From Microbulbifer aggregans (lineage in GTDB: Bacteria; Pseudomonadota; Gammaproteobacteria; Pseudomonadales; Cellvibrionaceae): a stretch of DNA of 64,000 nucleotides. Of the stretch, positions 28,810-40,400 are shown piece after piece (the first letter of the stretch is position 1; each line of letters begins with the position of its first letter). The notes beneath the pieces are model-generated. The model saw only the letters and a program-made list of their open reading frames with translations, did no database searches and was not told the origin of the DNA. The position numbers and the translations under genes are program-made. Location of the stretch: assembly GCF_020524005.1 (NCBI RefSeq), contig NZ_JAIVKK010000003.1, positions 248,001-312,000 of the forward strand, in the 5' to 3' direction.

Positions 28810-31800
28810 TCTAAATCCCCCACAGGCTCACTTTTCAACCACCTTGTGAGCTTCTCTAAATCTGATTTATCCAAAGTCGTAATTAGTCGCCAGCCGTTTT
28901 CAGCAAGCATGGAAGCAAAGTTTTCGTCATCATCAACAAACGCGATTTTTGCGTCCTGCCATGCCCATTCGATCTGCCCAAGCACTTCACCTTCGGCATT
29001 TTTCCAGTCAATCCCCGCTTCGGGAGCGCTGATACTTTGAATTGCCAGTGCTTTTGCTTCATCTGGATAGATTGTTAGCTCCAGTACTTCATTCCAGCTT
29101 TCGTCGTAACCCGGTTCCGGCTCAGGCTTTTCTTTTGCTCTGCGCCGCTGCAGCAGCTCATCCTGAACCGCGGTAGACCCACTGGATTCAGCCATAAAAC
29201 AAAAGTCGCGCAGATGCTGAAATAGGTTGGTCGCTGCCCAATACTGTCTCCAGCTCGCTTCGAACTCCTCACCTGTACGTTCCCGGTCATTTATGGATAA
29301 GAAGAACGCTGCACTTTTTACCAACTCATCGAACTTTCCTCGCAAAACATAGATGGGAAGGCTGGAAACCAAGCTATTCATTGACACTCTTGCAGGCTTA
29401 CCCACCCCCAGGGCCGTTTCACCCTCAATGTGCAGGTGAAACCAGGTTGGTGGTACACCGGGCTCTACTTCGCTTTGCAACGCTTGCCGCTGACCGGCGT
29501 CTTGGACTGTTGCAAGGTTTAAGGTGCAGAATTGCCGCGACAACGCCATCCAGCGATAGCGCTCTGCGGTATCTCCATAGGCCGCCAGGTAATCGAGAAG
29601 CCAGGAAAAGGGACCTTTCTGCAGTTCACCATTCATTCTGAGAAAAGCTGGCTTATCCAGCCTCTCAGCCAATTGATCGAACATGGTCGCAGCCTGGGTA
29701 TGCCCAGGCTGCAGCAACCAATCAACACAAGAGGTATCCGCCGGTTGCCCCGCCGCAGGGAGGTCTTTCCAGTTAAGGCTCCAAACTACAAAATTGCCGG
29801 ACCGGATTACCGCCAGACGCTTCTCGCTGTCATCTGCGCACTTGTCGCGGTGGTAAAGGAAACCGTCCAGGTATACCGCAATTGGCTTGATACCAGGGCG
29901 GTCTCGTTGTGGCCAGAATACAAAGTCGGGGCGAGTATTGATTGCCACCCCGCTCTCTACACCTAGATTGACCTGAGGCTCAATCTGCCAGGTCATCACA
30001 TCATCATCGTGCTCGACGGATAGGTTCCAACCGGGCTTACCGTTCACGCGGGTAATCGAAAGGGATGTGCCCGGTCGGGCGGTACCCAACACCTCAATAA
30101 AGCGCTTCTCCAGCTCGCTTTCGATCAGCGCATTGAGGTCTACATTATCCAGTCCCTCTACTTCCTTCAGCTTATCAGCGCTTTCTAAAATCCTTTGCAG
30201 TAGTTCTTTGGCGGAATCCCGAGAAATGGACTCCAGATTGCGGCTCTCTCGGTACGCATACAGGCAGCGGTAACAGCCATCCTTCTCTGGATCATCATTA
30301 CAACCGCAACGAACCAGCGTGTCATAGCTGAGCTGTAGCATCTGCAACAAGTTTCCGGGTTCACGCAACAGCTCCTTCAGATATCCGGTACCACCAGGCA
30401 CTCTGTCCAGAATTACCAGGTAGTGCTTACGCTGACCACTACCACCCATATCCGGTAGAGGCTCTGAATAAGTGGTTATCTGAAGATGACTGACGTCACC
30501 CTGGAAAAACTTCTGTAGACCCAGGTGTAGCGCGGCTACCAGGCTTTGCAGGCGCACATCCGAAGACACCACTTCTGCCAGTGGCAGCAGTAACCGCACT
30601 GCCTCAGACTCCAGCTCCCGGTATAAGTAAAGCGCACTGTGGAAATCGCTCTCTTTCTCTTCAGCGCCAGGCTTGCTCAAAGGACAGTTAAAGGCGTGGT
30701 GCTGCTTCGGGTTTCGGCGCCACTTTTTAACTTTGCCGCAGTGCTTACACAACTTGAATCCTGGGCGCCTGGCAACCTTGCCGGCTACTTCAATCTCCTG
30801 ACCGTCATCCCCCAGCTTGCCGAAATTCACTTCGCGGAAGGTTGCGCGGCTCAGGAACTCAAAGCCGAAAGGCAAGGTTTCATCATCGATTCGATAGGCT
30901 CTTCGAGTGGCAGATGATGGAATATCCACCAGAAGCTGACGGTTAAAAAATACCGGTTCTCGCTGCTCGGAGTCGTCTCCGATTCGACTCTCGCGGTCAT
31001 TGGCATTTGCGTATACCTGACGCAGCTTGAGCAAAGTCTGCTTCTGGCTCACGTCTCGCCAGTAATCACTGCCACAACGGGGGCATGCGCTGTATTTGTC
31101 ACCGGCAGCCAGGTTTTCCGCATAGTGACACTGATTACACAGACGCCAGTTTTCTGCTGTAGATACCGCCAAATCGACCTGATCTACCTGAACTTGCCGC
31201 TGGAAGCCATAGAAGCGACTCTCAGGTGCAAGCTCACTGAGTGCGGCCTGCGCCGGTCGGGTCAACTCAAAGGTAAATTTTTCGTACGGCTTGCGATCAT
31301 CGTCATCCTTCTCTTTCTTCTGGGTTTTGCGGAAGATCACAGAGGTGAGCGCAACCCCTTCTTCTGGGAAGGCATAATTCGGTAGCAACCCCTCATCGGT
31401 AAAGAAGTTCAGGGTCTGCTTTTGATTGATGGAATAGATCAAGCGGATCAAGGCGCCCCGCTCCTGCTCCATGGTCTCGATTTCTTCCTCGGTCGCCTCA
31501 TCCTTAGGCTTTTGCCGCAGTTTATCCAGTTGCCGCTTAAGCTCTTTCTGCTGATCTTTCAGGCTTTTGCGCTGATTCATCATGTCAAACAGGCGGTTCA
31601 GCAGGCGGTGATTGATATCCGCCTCGCCATCAGCACCAAAGATGAACTTCTTGAGATGCTCCTCTCCATCCTGCTCGAAGCCACCAAATAGTGCTTTGAA
31701 CTTCTGTAACAGTTCTCCGCGGTTACTCTCGATATAGTGAATCAGGTTATACGGGAAACCCGTTTTAATATCGGTTTCCAGGTTATCCAGAATCGTCTTG

Positions 31801-34800
31801 AGGTTGCCGGGAATTGCACTGGCATCTATACCCGTTTGCACCCAGTGGTCAAAACAGAACGCAATCAGCTGTCGCTCCATTACCGCCATGGCAGCGAGAA
31901 ATATCCCTGGGGGTTGCACATCACCCGCCATCATCTCCAGCGGGTCAGCATAGAAGTACAGGTCGTGAGCCTGGCCGTTGGCTACCGCGACGTTTATGGC
32001 ATTGCCGTCCGTTCGCCCGGCTCGACCGATGCGCTGCAAGTAGTTCGCCTGTGCCGGAGGTACGCTGCAAAGGAGCACACTGGAGAGGTCACCGATATCA
32101 ATCCCCATCTCCATGGTCGGAGTAGCCGAAAGTAGATTGATATCCCAACGGTCTTTACCGTCCTTGAAAGACTGCTCGATATTGTGGCGAATATCAGAAT
32201 CCAGCAGGCCGGTATGTTCAGAGGTTACCAGGCGCAATGGTGGCTTTTGAAGTTTGCTGCTATGTGCGCAAAGCTCCATGGCTCCATATTCGCCACTGCA
32301 CGTTGGCCGCTGACAGGCTACCCCCTGCCACGCATTCCCCTGAGCGGCAGGTACTTGCACCCGATGTCGGCACTTATTACAGCTGAGCTCCGCAAGCTGG
32401 GTAACGCAGGCCCATCGATCTGGAAGTAACGACCACACCTGCTCGCCGCGAACTTCATCTTCCTTCAATAACTGTTCGCCAGTTAACGCTTTGAGCACAA
32501 TTTGATACGCCTGTCGCATTGACGCAGCGGCAAATTCGCGGCCATCTTTCGCAAGGGACTTAAGAAACCAGTGCTCGTACCAGGTGGCATTCTTTTTACC
32601 CAGCACAAACTCGAAGTTTTTAGACTGGCGTTCCATGGTGAGGAATGCGGGCGGCGGAGAAGTCTTACCGTATGCCGGCATGTAGCGATAGCGGTTTATC
32701 AGGTACTCGTCTCCATTTGCATGGAGATAGCCTTCTAGTACCTGGTGGAAGAATGCTCCTTTGACACGTAAACGCCAAAGCAGACCAAGAATAAACTGCT
32801 GAACCTCATCTTCAGTGAGCCCCTGCAATTCCGCAATTTCTTCGGGTAACCGGAGGCTCGCCTCAGCTACCGCGGCAGTAACTGCGCTCATATTGGGCGC
32901 CACAGTAGCGTGGCCGGAACGCTCCAAAGTTCTACCGATACGGCTCCCCAGACCAAACTCCCGCAGCACCTCCCAATTCATGCGGCGCTCGACCCATTGA
33001 TCCGGCAGGTCACTATCTTTTGGTAACCGGCCCTCGGTGCGAAGCTCTTCCCAGTCCTGTAACCATTCCAGGTTAGGGGCCAGGAAAGTCGCGCAGAAGC
33101 CAGCATCGCCCAACTGCTCGCGCCAATAGGGCCCCAGCTGCTGTGCCATCTGCGCCAACGGCATATTGTTGAACCGCTGTTGCAACGCCTGCAGCATGCC
33201 CTGGCGCATTACCTGGCGCCAGGTGCGGGCGCCAAAGAAGCCCGCGCGGTGAGCGGCGTCCTGTACGGAATCCGAAAAGGCAATCAGCTTGTGGTCATCG
33301 TTGTACACACTGCCAAAGAGCTTGCCAATCAGCACACTACTAAGACTGGCAGCGCGGGAACCAACGATAGACAGCCCCGAACTAGCGCCACAACTTGGGC
33401 AGCTGTTGTCGAATACGGTACGGGTTTCTTTATTTCGCTCGATTTGCTTGGTCATTTCCGGAATGACCACCCGCACAAATGCGGTACCGGCGCATTCCGG
33501 GCAATCCGCCTTATCTTCGGTTACCAGGTGGCCGCAGCTGCTACATAGATTGCGGACCAACTGCTTTTCAGGCTTGTCTTCTGCACTTAACGGCACCAGC
33601 ACGCAAGTATCCGGTGAACCACCAAAGAATGCGTTATAGATTTTAGGCAGTTCGGCATTCACGCTGGGCTCATTGGGCGCCCTTACCGATACCCACGCCG
33701 TGGCGTAACACTCGCGACAATGCACAGCGGGTAAATGCAGAGGTTCTTTTGCATTCGGCAAATCATCAAAGAACTGGAACTTTGGCTCCGCATCCAGGCT
33801 AGCGACCAGGCGACGCAGCTCTTTCAGCCACAACTGATAGCGCACCTGTAAAAATGGACCGGTGCCGATATTTTCTGGCTGTGGCGCGTCGGGTGCACGC
33901 CAACTGCGGGCGGTGGAGATCAACGCGCACAGGCTATCCAATAGAGCGCGCGCGCCCTCCTCCGTGGTTCGGAAGCTGGCCGCCCAGTTTGCGATTACCG
34001 TACGGGTATCGGTTACGGCACGGCAATCTTTCAGCAGCGAGTGAAAGACATTGTGGGATTTGAGCAATTCACCCAACTGGACCTGGGCGCGAGCCCGTTG
34101 CTCTTGGTTGCGGCTTGCCAGCCCGGCGGGGGGCGCAGAGAACCAGAGCTGCGCGTGAGCGCTGATAAAGTCATCCACCGAGCTGTAATTGTCGGCGGAC
34201 ATATTCAGAACGGTATCCGCGTCCGGCCGCATCACTTCGGTAGCTTTGTCGGGCAGGAATTCCTCTGCGGCCAAGCGGTCTTCAAGAATCACCGCCTGAT
34301 CATCCAGCTCGGAGGCAAATACCTTATCGGCGTATTCCACCAAGCGACCGATAGAGTCTTTACTACCGATCGTGGCAGAAGTACCCACACAGGCCATTTC
34401 CGGACCTACATCCAACCGGTGACGTAATCGGCGAATCAGGCAGGCGAGGTCAGTCCCCTGGGCACCGTCAAAGGTGTGCAGCTCATCCACCACCAGATAG
34501 CGCAAGGCACCGGGAGTGTTGTAACGCCATAGCGGCTGGTCCTTGGGGCGGATCAGCAGGTAGTCGAGCATCTTGTAGTTGGTGAGCAGGATATCCGGCG
34601 GCTCTGCACGCAGTGTATCTTTGCAGCGGATGACGTTTTCCGGTCCCATCTCGTCTTCTGGGGAGTCATCATTATCACCGACAAACAGTCCCACACGGAC
34701 CTTTGCCTTTAATTCCGCGCGATTATGGATCTCTTTGGCAAAGCGCTTGGCCTGGTCGGTGGCCAGGGCATTCATGGGGTAGACGATGATTGTTTTGATA

Positions 34801-35183
34801 CCCGGTGCGCTCGCCTGCGCGCAGTGGTCCAACACCGGCAGCATAAAACACTCGGTTTTACCGGAGCCGGTACCGGTAGCCACGATGGTGGACTGGGGCG
34901 AATCGCCGCACAAACGGCGGAAGGCCAGCAACTGGTGCTGGTAAGGGGAAAAGCCGGGGTTAATTTTTACAAAGGGTAATGGCTCATCCGGCCCTGCAGT
35001 ACGGAATGGCAGCCCCAGGCTTAAGTAAGGCCCCTTGAAAATAGACTCCGGCTCGTCCAACAGATCGTCCATGGCACAACGGCCATTCTCCCGCAGGAAA
35101 CCAGGGGTTGTGGACGGAAAAGTGGTACGCAAAAACTGGCGCACCGACTGCGCCAGCTCCCCTGCAACCAATGATGGCAGCAC
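28806..35183 (-). CDS. Giant DEAD/DEAH helicase with DUF1998 (DruE/DrmAB-like)
   Basis: The 2125-aa protein has an SF2 helicase: VATGTGSGKTECF (Walker A, about 101-113), VVDELHTFDGAQGTDLACLI (motif II, about 230), and the C-terminal SF2 half with QRIGRAGR (LQRIGRAGRTDG). Several zinc-knuckle pairs (CRECYA; CSSCG..CPEC; CPSCG; CNQCHY..CPRCG) and the DUF1998 region (GGTGYLKELL, CGC...CYRCLYAYRESRN) follow. Then a restriction-endonuclease-like stretch (RPDFVFWPQR, AVYLDGFLYH) and, at the very end, the module shared with two other operon proteins (IDWKNAEGEVLGQIEWAWQ). It resembles Druantia DruE or fused DISARM DrmA+DrmB. It follows the DUF262 gene after 10 bases. Confidence 0.85.
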   Translation of the reverse strand: MLPSLVAGELAQSVRQFLRTTFPSTTPGFLRENGRCAMDDLLDEPESIFKGPYLSLGLPFRTAGPDEPLPFVKINPGFSPYQHQLLAFRRLCGDSPQSTIVATGTGSGKTECFMLPVLDHCAQASAPGIKTIIVYPMNALATDQAKRFAKEIHNRAELKAKVRVGLFVGDNDDSPEDEMGPENVIRCKDTLRAEPPDILLTNYKMLDYLLIRPKDQPLWRYNTPGALRYLVVDELHTFDGAQGTDLACLIRRLRHRLDVGPEMACVGTSATIGSKDSIGRLVEYADKVFASELDDQAVILEDRLAAEEFLPDKATEVMRPDADTVLNMSADNYSSVDDFISAHAQLWFSAPPAGLASRNQEQRARAQVQLGELLKSHNVFHSLLKDCRAVTDTRTVIANWAASFRTTEEGARALLDSLCALISTARSWRAPDAPQPENIGTGPFLQVRYQLWLKELRRLVASLDAEPKFQFFDDLPNAKEPLHLPAVHCRECYATAWVSVRAPNEPSVNAELPKIYNAFFGGSPDTCVLVPLSAEDKPEKQLVRNLCSSCGHLVTEDKADCPECAGTAFVRVVIPEMTKQIERNKETRTVFDNSCPSCGASSGLSIVGSRAASLSSVLIGKLFGSVYNDDHKLIAFSDSVQDAAHRAGFFGARTWRQVMRQGMLQALQQRFNNMPLAQMAQQLGPYWREQLGDAGFCATFLAPNLEWLQDWEELRTEGRLPKDSDLPDQWVERRMNWEVLREFGLGSRIGRTLERSGHATVAPNMSAVTAAVAEASLRLPEEIAELQGLTEDEVQQFILGLLWRLRVKGAFFHQVLEGYLHANGDEYLINRYRYMPAYGKTSPPPAFLTMERQSKNFEFVLGKKNATWYEHWFLKSLAKDGREFAAASMRQAYQIVLKALTGEQLLKEDEVRGEQVWSLLPDRWACVTQLAELSCNKCRHRVQVPAAQGNAWQGVACQRPTCSGEYGAMELCAHSSKLQKPPLRLVTSEHTGLLDSDIRHNIEQSFKDGKDRWDINLLSATPTMEMGIDIGDLSSVLLCSVPPAQANYLQRIGRAGRTDGNAINVAVANGQAHDLYFYADPLEMMAGDVQPPGIFLAAMAVMERQLIAFCFDHWVQTGIDASAIPGNLKTILDNLETDIKTGFPYNLIHYIESNRGELLQKFKALFGGFEQDGEEHLKKFIFGADGEADINHRLLNRLFDMMNQRKSLKDQQKELKRQLDKLRQKPKDEATEEEIETMEQERGALIRLIYSINQKQTLNFFTDEGLLPNYAFPEEGVALTSVIFRKTQKKEKDDDDRKPYEKFTFELTRPAQAALSELAPESRFYGFQRQVQVDQVDLAVSTAENWRLCNQCHYAENLAAGDKYSACPRCGSDYWRDVSQKQTLLKLRQVYANANDRESRIGDDSEQREPVFFNRQLLVDIPSSATRRAYRIDDETLPFGFEFLSRATFREVNFGKLGDDGQEIEVAGKVARRPGFKLCKHCGKVKKWRRNPKQHHAFNCPLSKPGAEEKESDFHSALYLYRELESEAVRLLLPLAEVVSSDVRLQSLVAALHLGLQKFFQGDVSHLQITTYSEPLPDMGGSGQRKHYLVILDRVPGGTGYLKELLREPGNLLQMLQLSYDTLVRCGCNDDPEKDGCYRCLYAYRESRNLESISRDSAKELLQRILESADKLKEVEGLDNVDLNALIESELEKRFIEVLGTARPGTSLSITRVNGKPGWNLSVEHDDDVMTWQIEPQVNLGVESGVAINTRPDFVFWPQRDRPGIKPIAVYLDGFLYHRDKCADDSEKRLAVIRSGNFVVWSLNWKDLPAAGQPADTSCVDWLLQPGHTQAATMFDQLAERLDKPAFLRMNGELQKGPFSWLLDYLAAYGDTAERYRWMALSRQFCTLNLATVQDAGQRQALQSEVEPGVPPTWFHLHIEGETALGVGKPARVSMNSLVSSLPIYVLRGKFDELVKSAAFFLSINDRERTGEEFEASWRQYWAATNLFQHLRDFCFMAESSGSTAVQDELLQRRRAKEKPEPEPGYDESWNEVLELTIYPDEAKALAIQSISAPEAGIDWKNAEGEVLGQIEWAWQDAKIAFVDDDENFASMLAENGWRLITTLDKSDLEKLTRWLKSEPVGDLE

Positions 35184-35193
35184 GACAGACTCC

Positions 35194-37419
35194 TTACCGC
35201 TGTGCGGACAATGGTGCTAGCAACAATTCCGGAGATTCAGAAACCTCGGCTTGCGTGAACATCAGCCAACCATCTGGCAGATCCTCGGTGTCCGATGAGG
35301 CACCTCTGGCAGTCCACACCCCCACTTTCTGCTTTGGCCACGCCAGCTCAAATTCACCAACGACTTCACTATCGGGGTTAACCAGCTCATAACCGCACTC
35401 AGGGGCAGGCACCCCCATATCCACCAAACGATGGACGACGGGCAGGATGTTCCGATCTACTAGCGACGCCCAATCGGGTAAACCATAGAGGTGATCACCC
35501 AGTACGTTTTGTGCCACGTGGCACTTTAAGCGCTCGATATTATCGAATACACGGAAACCCGCACCGGAAGCAGCTTTGACCACCGCGGTCGGCTCATCCA
35601 GTAGAAGTGCAACTGGTTCAGACAGACCCGTCTGGAATCCTTCCGGCCAGGCAAGATCCAAAATGGAAAGGATTTCACCGGTCTCGGTATCTACCAGCTC
35701 GTATTCCAGCTCTCCCATCGGCAACTTGCTGTCTTCAAGCCAACTGCGTAGCTCGTCCAGCAGTTGCTGTTCATCTGCGCTTTCAATGCCACCCGGTACG
35801 GACGCGGACTGGGCTGATGTAACACTCGCTGTGGTTCCATTGTCTAACGTGTAAAGGCTGTCGAAAAATGCATTGGCGGCATCGGCCAAAAGCTCACGGC
35901 GCTTCTCCAGGAACTGTGGATAGTTCTCCACCTTCCACAGCTCACGATCCATTGGGATCCACTGGCTTGCCAACGCACCGGGGGCACGTTTCTCAATTTC
36001 CTCGAAGTAGATTTCCGGTGCGCTATCACTGATCTTAATGTTGGTATTTTTAGTAAGGAAACAGAAGTTGGCGACCGAATTGATTTCGGTTTTATCGAAA
36101 CCGTGCTTCCTCAGCAGAGCGCGGGGGAAGATATGGTGTACTTCCAGAGAACTGCTCTGCCCCAGCAGTCCCTTCTTCAAAGGAATATTGAGCCCCCAGT
36201 CCAAAGCCTCACCAACCCGGGTCAGCAAATAGAGCATGGCGTAGAAACGGTTACCTTTACTCCAACCGGTAAAATGCTCTGCTTGGATACGCAGGCCACC
36301 GCGCCAAAGCTGTAGTTCATGGATCAGCCCATCCAATCCTTTCTTTGGGTTGGCCAGAATATCTAGGTCTCGCTTCATAATAGATTCGGTAGACCCAGAG
36401 TAGCGGCCCCACAGGGCACATTGCACAAACCAGTAGAGCAGCTTGTTGAGCTCCTCCTGGTTGGGCACAGCGCCACCTTGCTCTGTCACAAAGCGGGCCA
36501 GCACCGGGAAGCTGTAGTGACCAAACAAAACCCGTTTGTGGTCCAGCCCCAGGCGACCACCAATAACATTCAATAGATAGTCTACCGCCCGGATACTCTG
36601 CTTCAGGCTCTCCAGGAACTTCTCGCCGGTAATGCCATCCAGCTCGCTAAAGCGGGAATCACCAGTGGCGATGGCGTTGATATTGCGCAGTAGCCAGTCC
36701 AGCTTGAAATCAAAACCCTGTTGCTGCCAGGTATCCAGCGCGGTACGCATTTTGGCGCGGGCTTCCGGCTCCTCGGAGCAGATCTTGGCCAGTGCCAGGT
36801 CGCCTTTGGAGAGCTTGGTACCGCCGCTGTTGACCTTGTTGAAGATATCCACCACCACATCGATGGTCTTGTCTTTACCTGTAACTTCCTCGACGTGAAC
36901 CTCAATATCGCGAATGCCCTGCAACTGGTTGAGGCGTGCAATATAGTCTCCAAGTTTGGCCGCCAGGGTTGGCTCCGCAGAGATCTTGTTGATAAACGGC
37001 CCCATATCCCCTTGCAGCAACTCGGTCACGCTAACCCACAGCGGGTTGCCTTTCATTTTGGTAGGCATATAGAAAGACAGCTCTTCGGACTCCATATTGA
37101 AATACAGGCCAGTAAAGGACTTGGCATCGCCATCGAAGAACTGTGGTGCCTTACCTCGAATCAATCCGTAGAGGGAGGTCATACGCTGCTGACCGTCCAA
37201 CAGTAACTTAACCACGCCTGCCGCCAAGCTGTGGTCGCCACGGTGGGTGGCCGTATTGGATTCCGTTGCCCATACCAGCAGGCTGCCCACCGGGTAGCGG
37301 TGGTAAAGGGACCATACCAGGCCCCGCACCTGATCGCGGTTCCATACATAGCCGCGCTGGAATTCCGGAAGCGCCATATGGCCGCTGTCGATATGGTCAA
37401 GAATTGTGGAAATCTTCAT
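35194..37419 (-). CDS. DUF262/DUF1524 (GmrSD-like) protein with two C-terminal modules
   Basis: The 741-aa protein has an N-terminal DUF262 ParB-like NTPase/nuclease (LPEFQRGYVWNRDQVRGLVW; LLDGQQRMTSLYGL, the DGQQR motif) and a DUF1524 HNH domain (LEVHHIFPRALL, then NSVANFCFLTKNTN). GmrSD-type enzymes cut modified phage DNA. The C-terminal about 175 residues carry two copies of the module found in the HNH and DEAD proteins: YELVDTETGEILSILDLAWP (about 573) and GYELVNPDSEVVGEFELAWP (about 676). Gaps to neighbours are 26 and 10 bases. Confidence 0.87.
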   Translation of the reverse strand: MKISTILDHIDSGHMALPEFQRGYVWNRDQVRGLVWSLYHRYPVGSLLVWATESNTATHRGDHSLAAGVVKLLLDGQQRMTSLYGLIRGKAPQFFDGDAKSFTGLYFNMESEELSFYMPTKMKGNPLWVSVTELLQGDMGPFINKISAEPTLAAKLGDYIARLNQLQGIRDIEVHVEEVTGKDKTIDVVVDIFNKVNSGGTKLSKGDLALAKICSEEPEARAKMRTALDTWQQQGFDFKLDWLLRNINAIATGDSRFSELDGITGEKFLESLKQSIRAVDYLLNVIGGRLGLDHKRVLFGHYSFPVLARFVTEQGGAVPNQEELNKLLYWFVQCALWGRYSGSTESIMKRDLDILANPKKGLDGLIHELQLWRGGLRIQAEHFTGWSKGNRFYAMLYLLTRVGEALDWGLNIPLKKGLLGQSSSLEVHHIFPRALLRKHGFDKTEINSVANFCFLTKNTNIKISDSAPEIYFEEIEKRAPGALASQWIPMDRELWKVENYPQFLEKRRELLADAANAFFDSLYTLDNGTTASVTSAQSASVPGGIESADEQQLLDELRSWLEDSKLPMGELEYELVDTETGEILSILDLAWPEGFQTGLSEPVALLLDEPTAVVKAASGAGFRVFDNIERLKCHVAQNVLGDHLYGLPDWASLVDRNILPVVHRLVDMGVPAPECGYELVNPDSEVVGEFELAWPKQKVGVWTARGASSDTEDLPDGWLMFTQAEVSESPELLLAPLSAQR

Positions 37420-37445
37420 GAGGATTCCTTGTTATATTTTTTAGT

Positions 37446-40400
37446 TCACTGCTGCTGACGGGCCTCGAAGGCGCGCCAGGCGATTTCGTAGTCTTTTTCC
37501 CGATCCGGCTTGATAAACGGTGCCACATATTCGATGGATCGGCGCTGGGGACCACCGGGCAGGGTGTCGTCCATAAAGGTCTTGATCACCTTACTGCCGG
37601 CAGGAAGAGCCTTGATATCCTCCCAGCCGAGGGCGATGCCCTCCTTCTTCTCGCCATCAATTAATTTCAAGCAGTAGGAAATACCTGCTCTCAACTCTGC
37701 GTTTTGGGGTCTCGAAGGTAATCCGACCCCGACCAATCCCGCATTTCCTGTGAAAACTATACGACCGTTTTGGTCATACCAAGTATTCGATTCGTACTTC
37801 TGCAACTGCTGGAACTGTGATCTGTAGATAGAAAGCAATTCGTTCAGATCCATACCCAGCTGCAGAGCCACGAGCACATCGATTTCGACTAGAGCCATCC
37901 TACGAGCGTAGTCATCTCTCAAAATGGACTCCAGGCTCCAGCGCCCTCCCATCAGTTCTGCAAAATGGCAATCCCAAAGATTTGCATAATCTCTTGAGAT
38001 ACACACTAGTTTTAACGCCCTTCGAATTATCTCCAAAGAAATACCTGAAGACGAATCAAAAATCGGCATCTGCAACTGAAGTTCCTGACGAAAATTTGCT
38101 TTACCAGTTGTTTTCACCCAGAAATCGAAGGGTAAAGAAAAAGCACAACCAGAGAAAAGCACTAGATTAACTGCATCTTTAAAAACCAATGAAGTACACC
38201 CATCAATATGAGCAATTTCTCGCGGAGCGATTGTTGAAATTAGAGTTCTGTCTCCACCTTGAGAAAGCATCTTCCGAACGATAAAACGATAATAATCCGT
38301 TACTCGCCCGCCATCACTCTCTTCACCAATCCGCCAAGGTACTTTCGGAACTCGTGACATGTACTCATCATACGAGCATGCAGGTACATAGTTAGTACGA
38401 GGAAGATAATCATCCGGGAGATCAAGCAAATCTAGTGGAGTGTAATGACTATTATGCGTACATATGGCCTTTGGGGTTTTAAAGAATAGAGTCCCCACAA
38501 AAAAGTGAGGTCCAGAAATAACCCACTCTCTAAGACTTTTGGGAAAGCACGTTTCTCGCCTTATGGTCCCATCTTTTTGCTGATTCGTTTCATGCCACAT
38601 CTCCAGCGGATAAAACTGCCCTTTTAGATCTCCCAGTCTCCTAGGCTGATCAGAAAACCTCTTTAAAACATTGATTAATTGCTGCTCCCGAACACTGGGC
38701 AACCGAGCCTCAAGACTGTCAGTTCCAGGCTCATCATATAGCTCAGCGAACAAACTCAACTCATCATCGCCGACAACTACAATCCTACTTGCTCCACCCT
38801 TACCAGAGCTTAAATTACTACTAACAGCCCGGGGAGCGGTCTCCCCTCCCAGGTTCTCACCAACACCTGAGACCATGTGATAATCAAACTCACTCTCCTC
38901 CCTCCCGGAGTAAGCCAGATCAATTTCCTTAGGGTGTTTAAGATAATCGATCATTTCAAACTTTGGACTTGCAACAACCCCACCGAAAATAGAGCAATGA
39001 AAATCCGTTTTATTATTTCCTTGGATATTAAAAAGAGACATAGCTCTAAAATAGGTGAAATTTTTTCTCAGCCTTCTGAAACATGCTCTTCGTAATGCCG
39101 CGCCTTTCGGATCATTAAAAACTCCAGACTCATAGAGAAAGGCGGTCACAGATTTTTCATTCCCATTAAACCAAGCTCTCGGGAGAAAGCACTTATGAAG
39201 GGTAGCTTGGACACCTCTTAACTCCGGAAAATTCATCATTGAATTCAGGAAATTCTGAGTCCCTTCATTCTGCTGATACTCTTCCACCCACGCTTGCTCT
39301 ACGTTGGGCACTCGCGAAAAAAGCTCATCTCGTAGAGTATTAAGCCTAGAAGCAGAAAAATTCCGTAATGCGAAAAGTGGCTGGTGATCACCAAGAACCC
39401 CACCTTCTTTCCACTCTACTTTTAGCCAGGGTGGGTTTCCCAGCATTAAATCAAACCCACCCGAATCAGAAAAAACATCGGCAAAAACCAGTTCCCAGTG
39501 AAAGAAACGCTGAGTTCGAGCGATTCCATCAGCCAACCTAAGCCGCGGAAAGTGTTCAAAAAGCACCTTGAGATTGACCACACCAAACTTATCTACAAAC
39601 GATTTACCCTCTTCCACTGGCGTAGTCTGTGAAAATAGGTCCTGCACCTCTCCGGCCGGGCCAGCAGTGAAGGTATCTCCAAGCAGCAGGTTTTCTAGGT
39701 CAAATAGCCATTCATCACGACTAGGTAGTAGGTGTGCCTGATCAATAGGCCAGAACCAAAGCGCACACCAGTAGTCCATGGCAAGCTTTAGACGGCGAAA
39801 TGCACTGGCGTTCTGCAGCTTTTCACTCAACAACTCGCCAGAAAGAGCCTCGTCTTTGAAGTTGATACTGGTACGCTGACCGCTGTGCTCAAAGCCGTAG
39901 ATCTGGTAAGGGTCGGTTGTCTTTTCCCGGAGCTTTTTCAATGATTCGGTGTGTTCGTTCCACAGCTCATCAATCTTTTCACTGAGACGCTGCATACGCT
40001 GGATATCGTCTGTAGCAAAAGCCTTGGCAAATGCCTTGCGCCAGTCATTGATCACCTTAATATCCGCCTTGTAGCGGGCCTTGACGACCTTTTCGGTATA
40101 ATTGGCCATCCCGCTATCCGGCAGTAGGAAATGCCAGATCTGCTGCTCGCCGCGGGCCTCACCCAATGGCACCCGCTTGGGAGCAGTTTTCAGCCAGCTA
40201 GCGCCATCACTCGGTTTCAGCATGAGACTGCTTACCGGAAATACCTCACGGCGGGCACCAATTAGCGAGTTACCGCAATTAAGCTGCAAGCCCAGCCAAG
40301 GAATAAAGCGATCGGCGGAGAGCGCATTCAGCCAAAGAGAGACTTCCGCAAGTTCCACCGCTATGGGATTCAAATCCACGCCGAACACATTGTTATCGGC

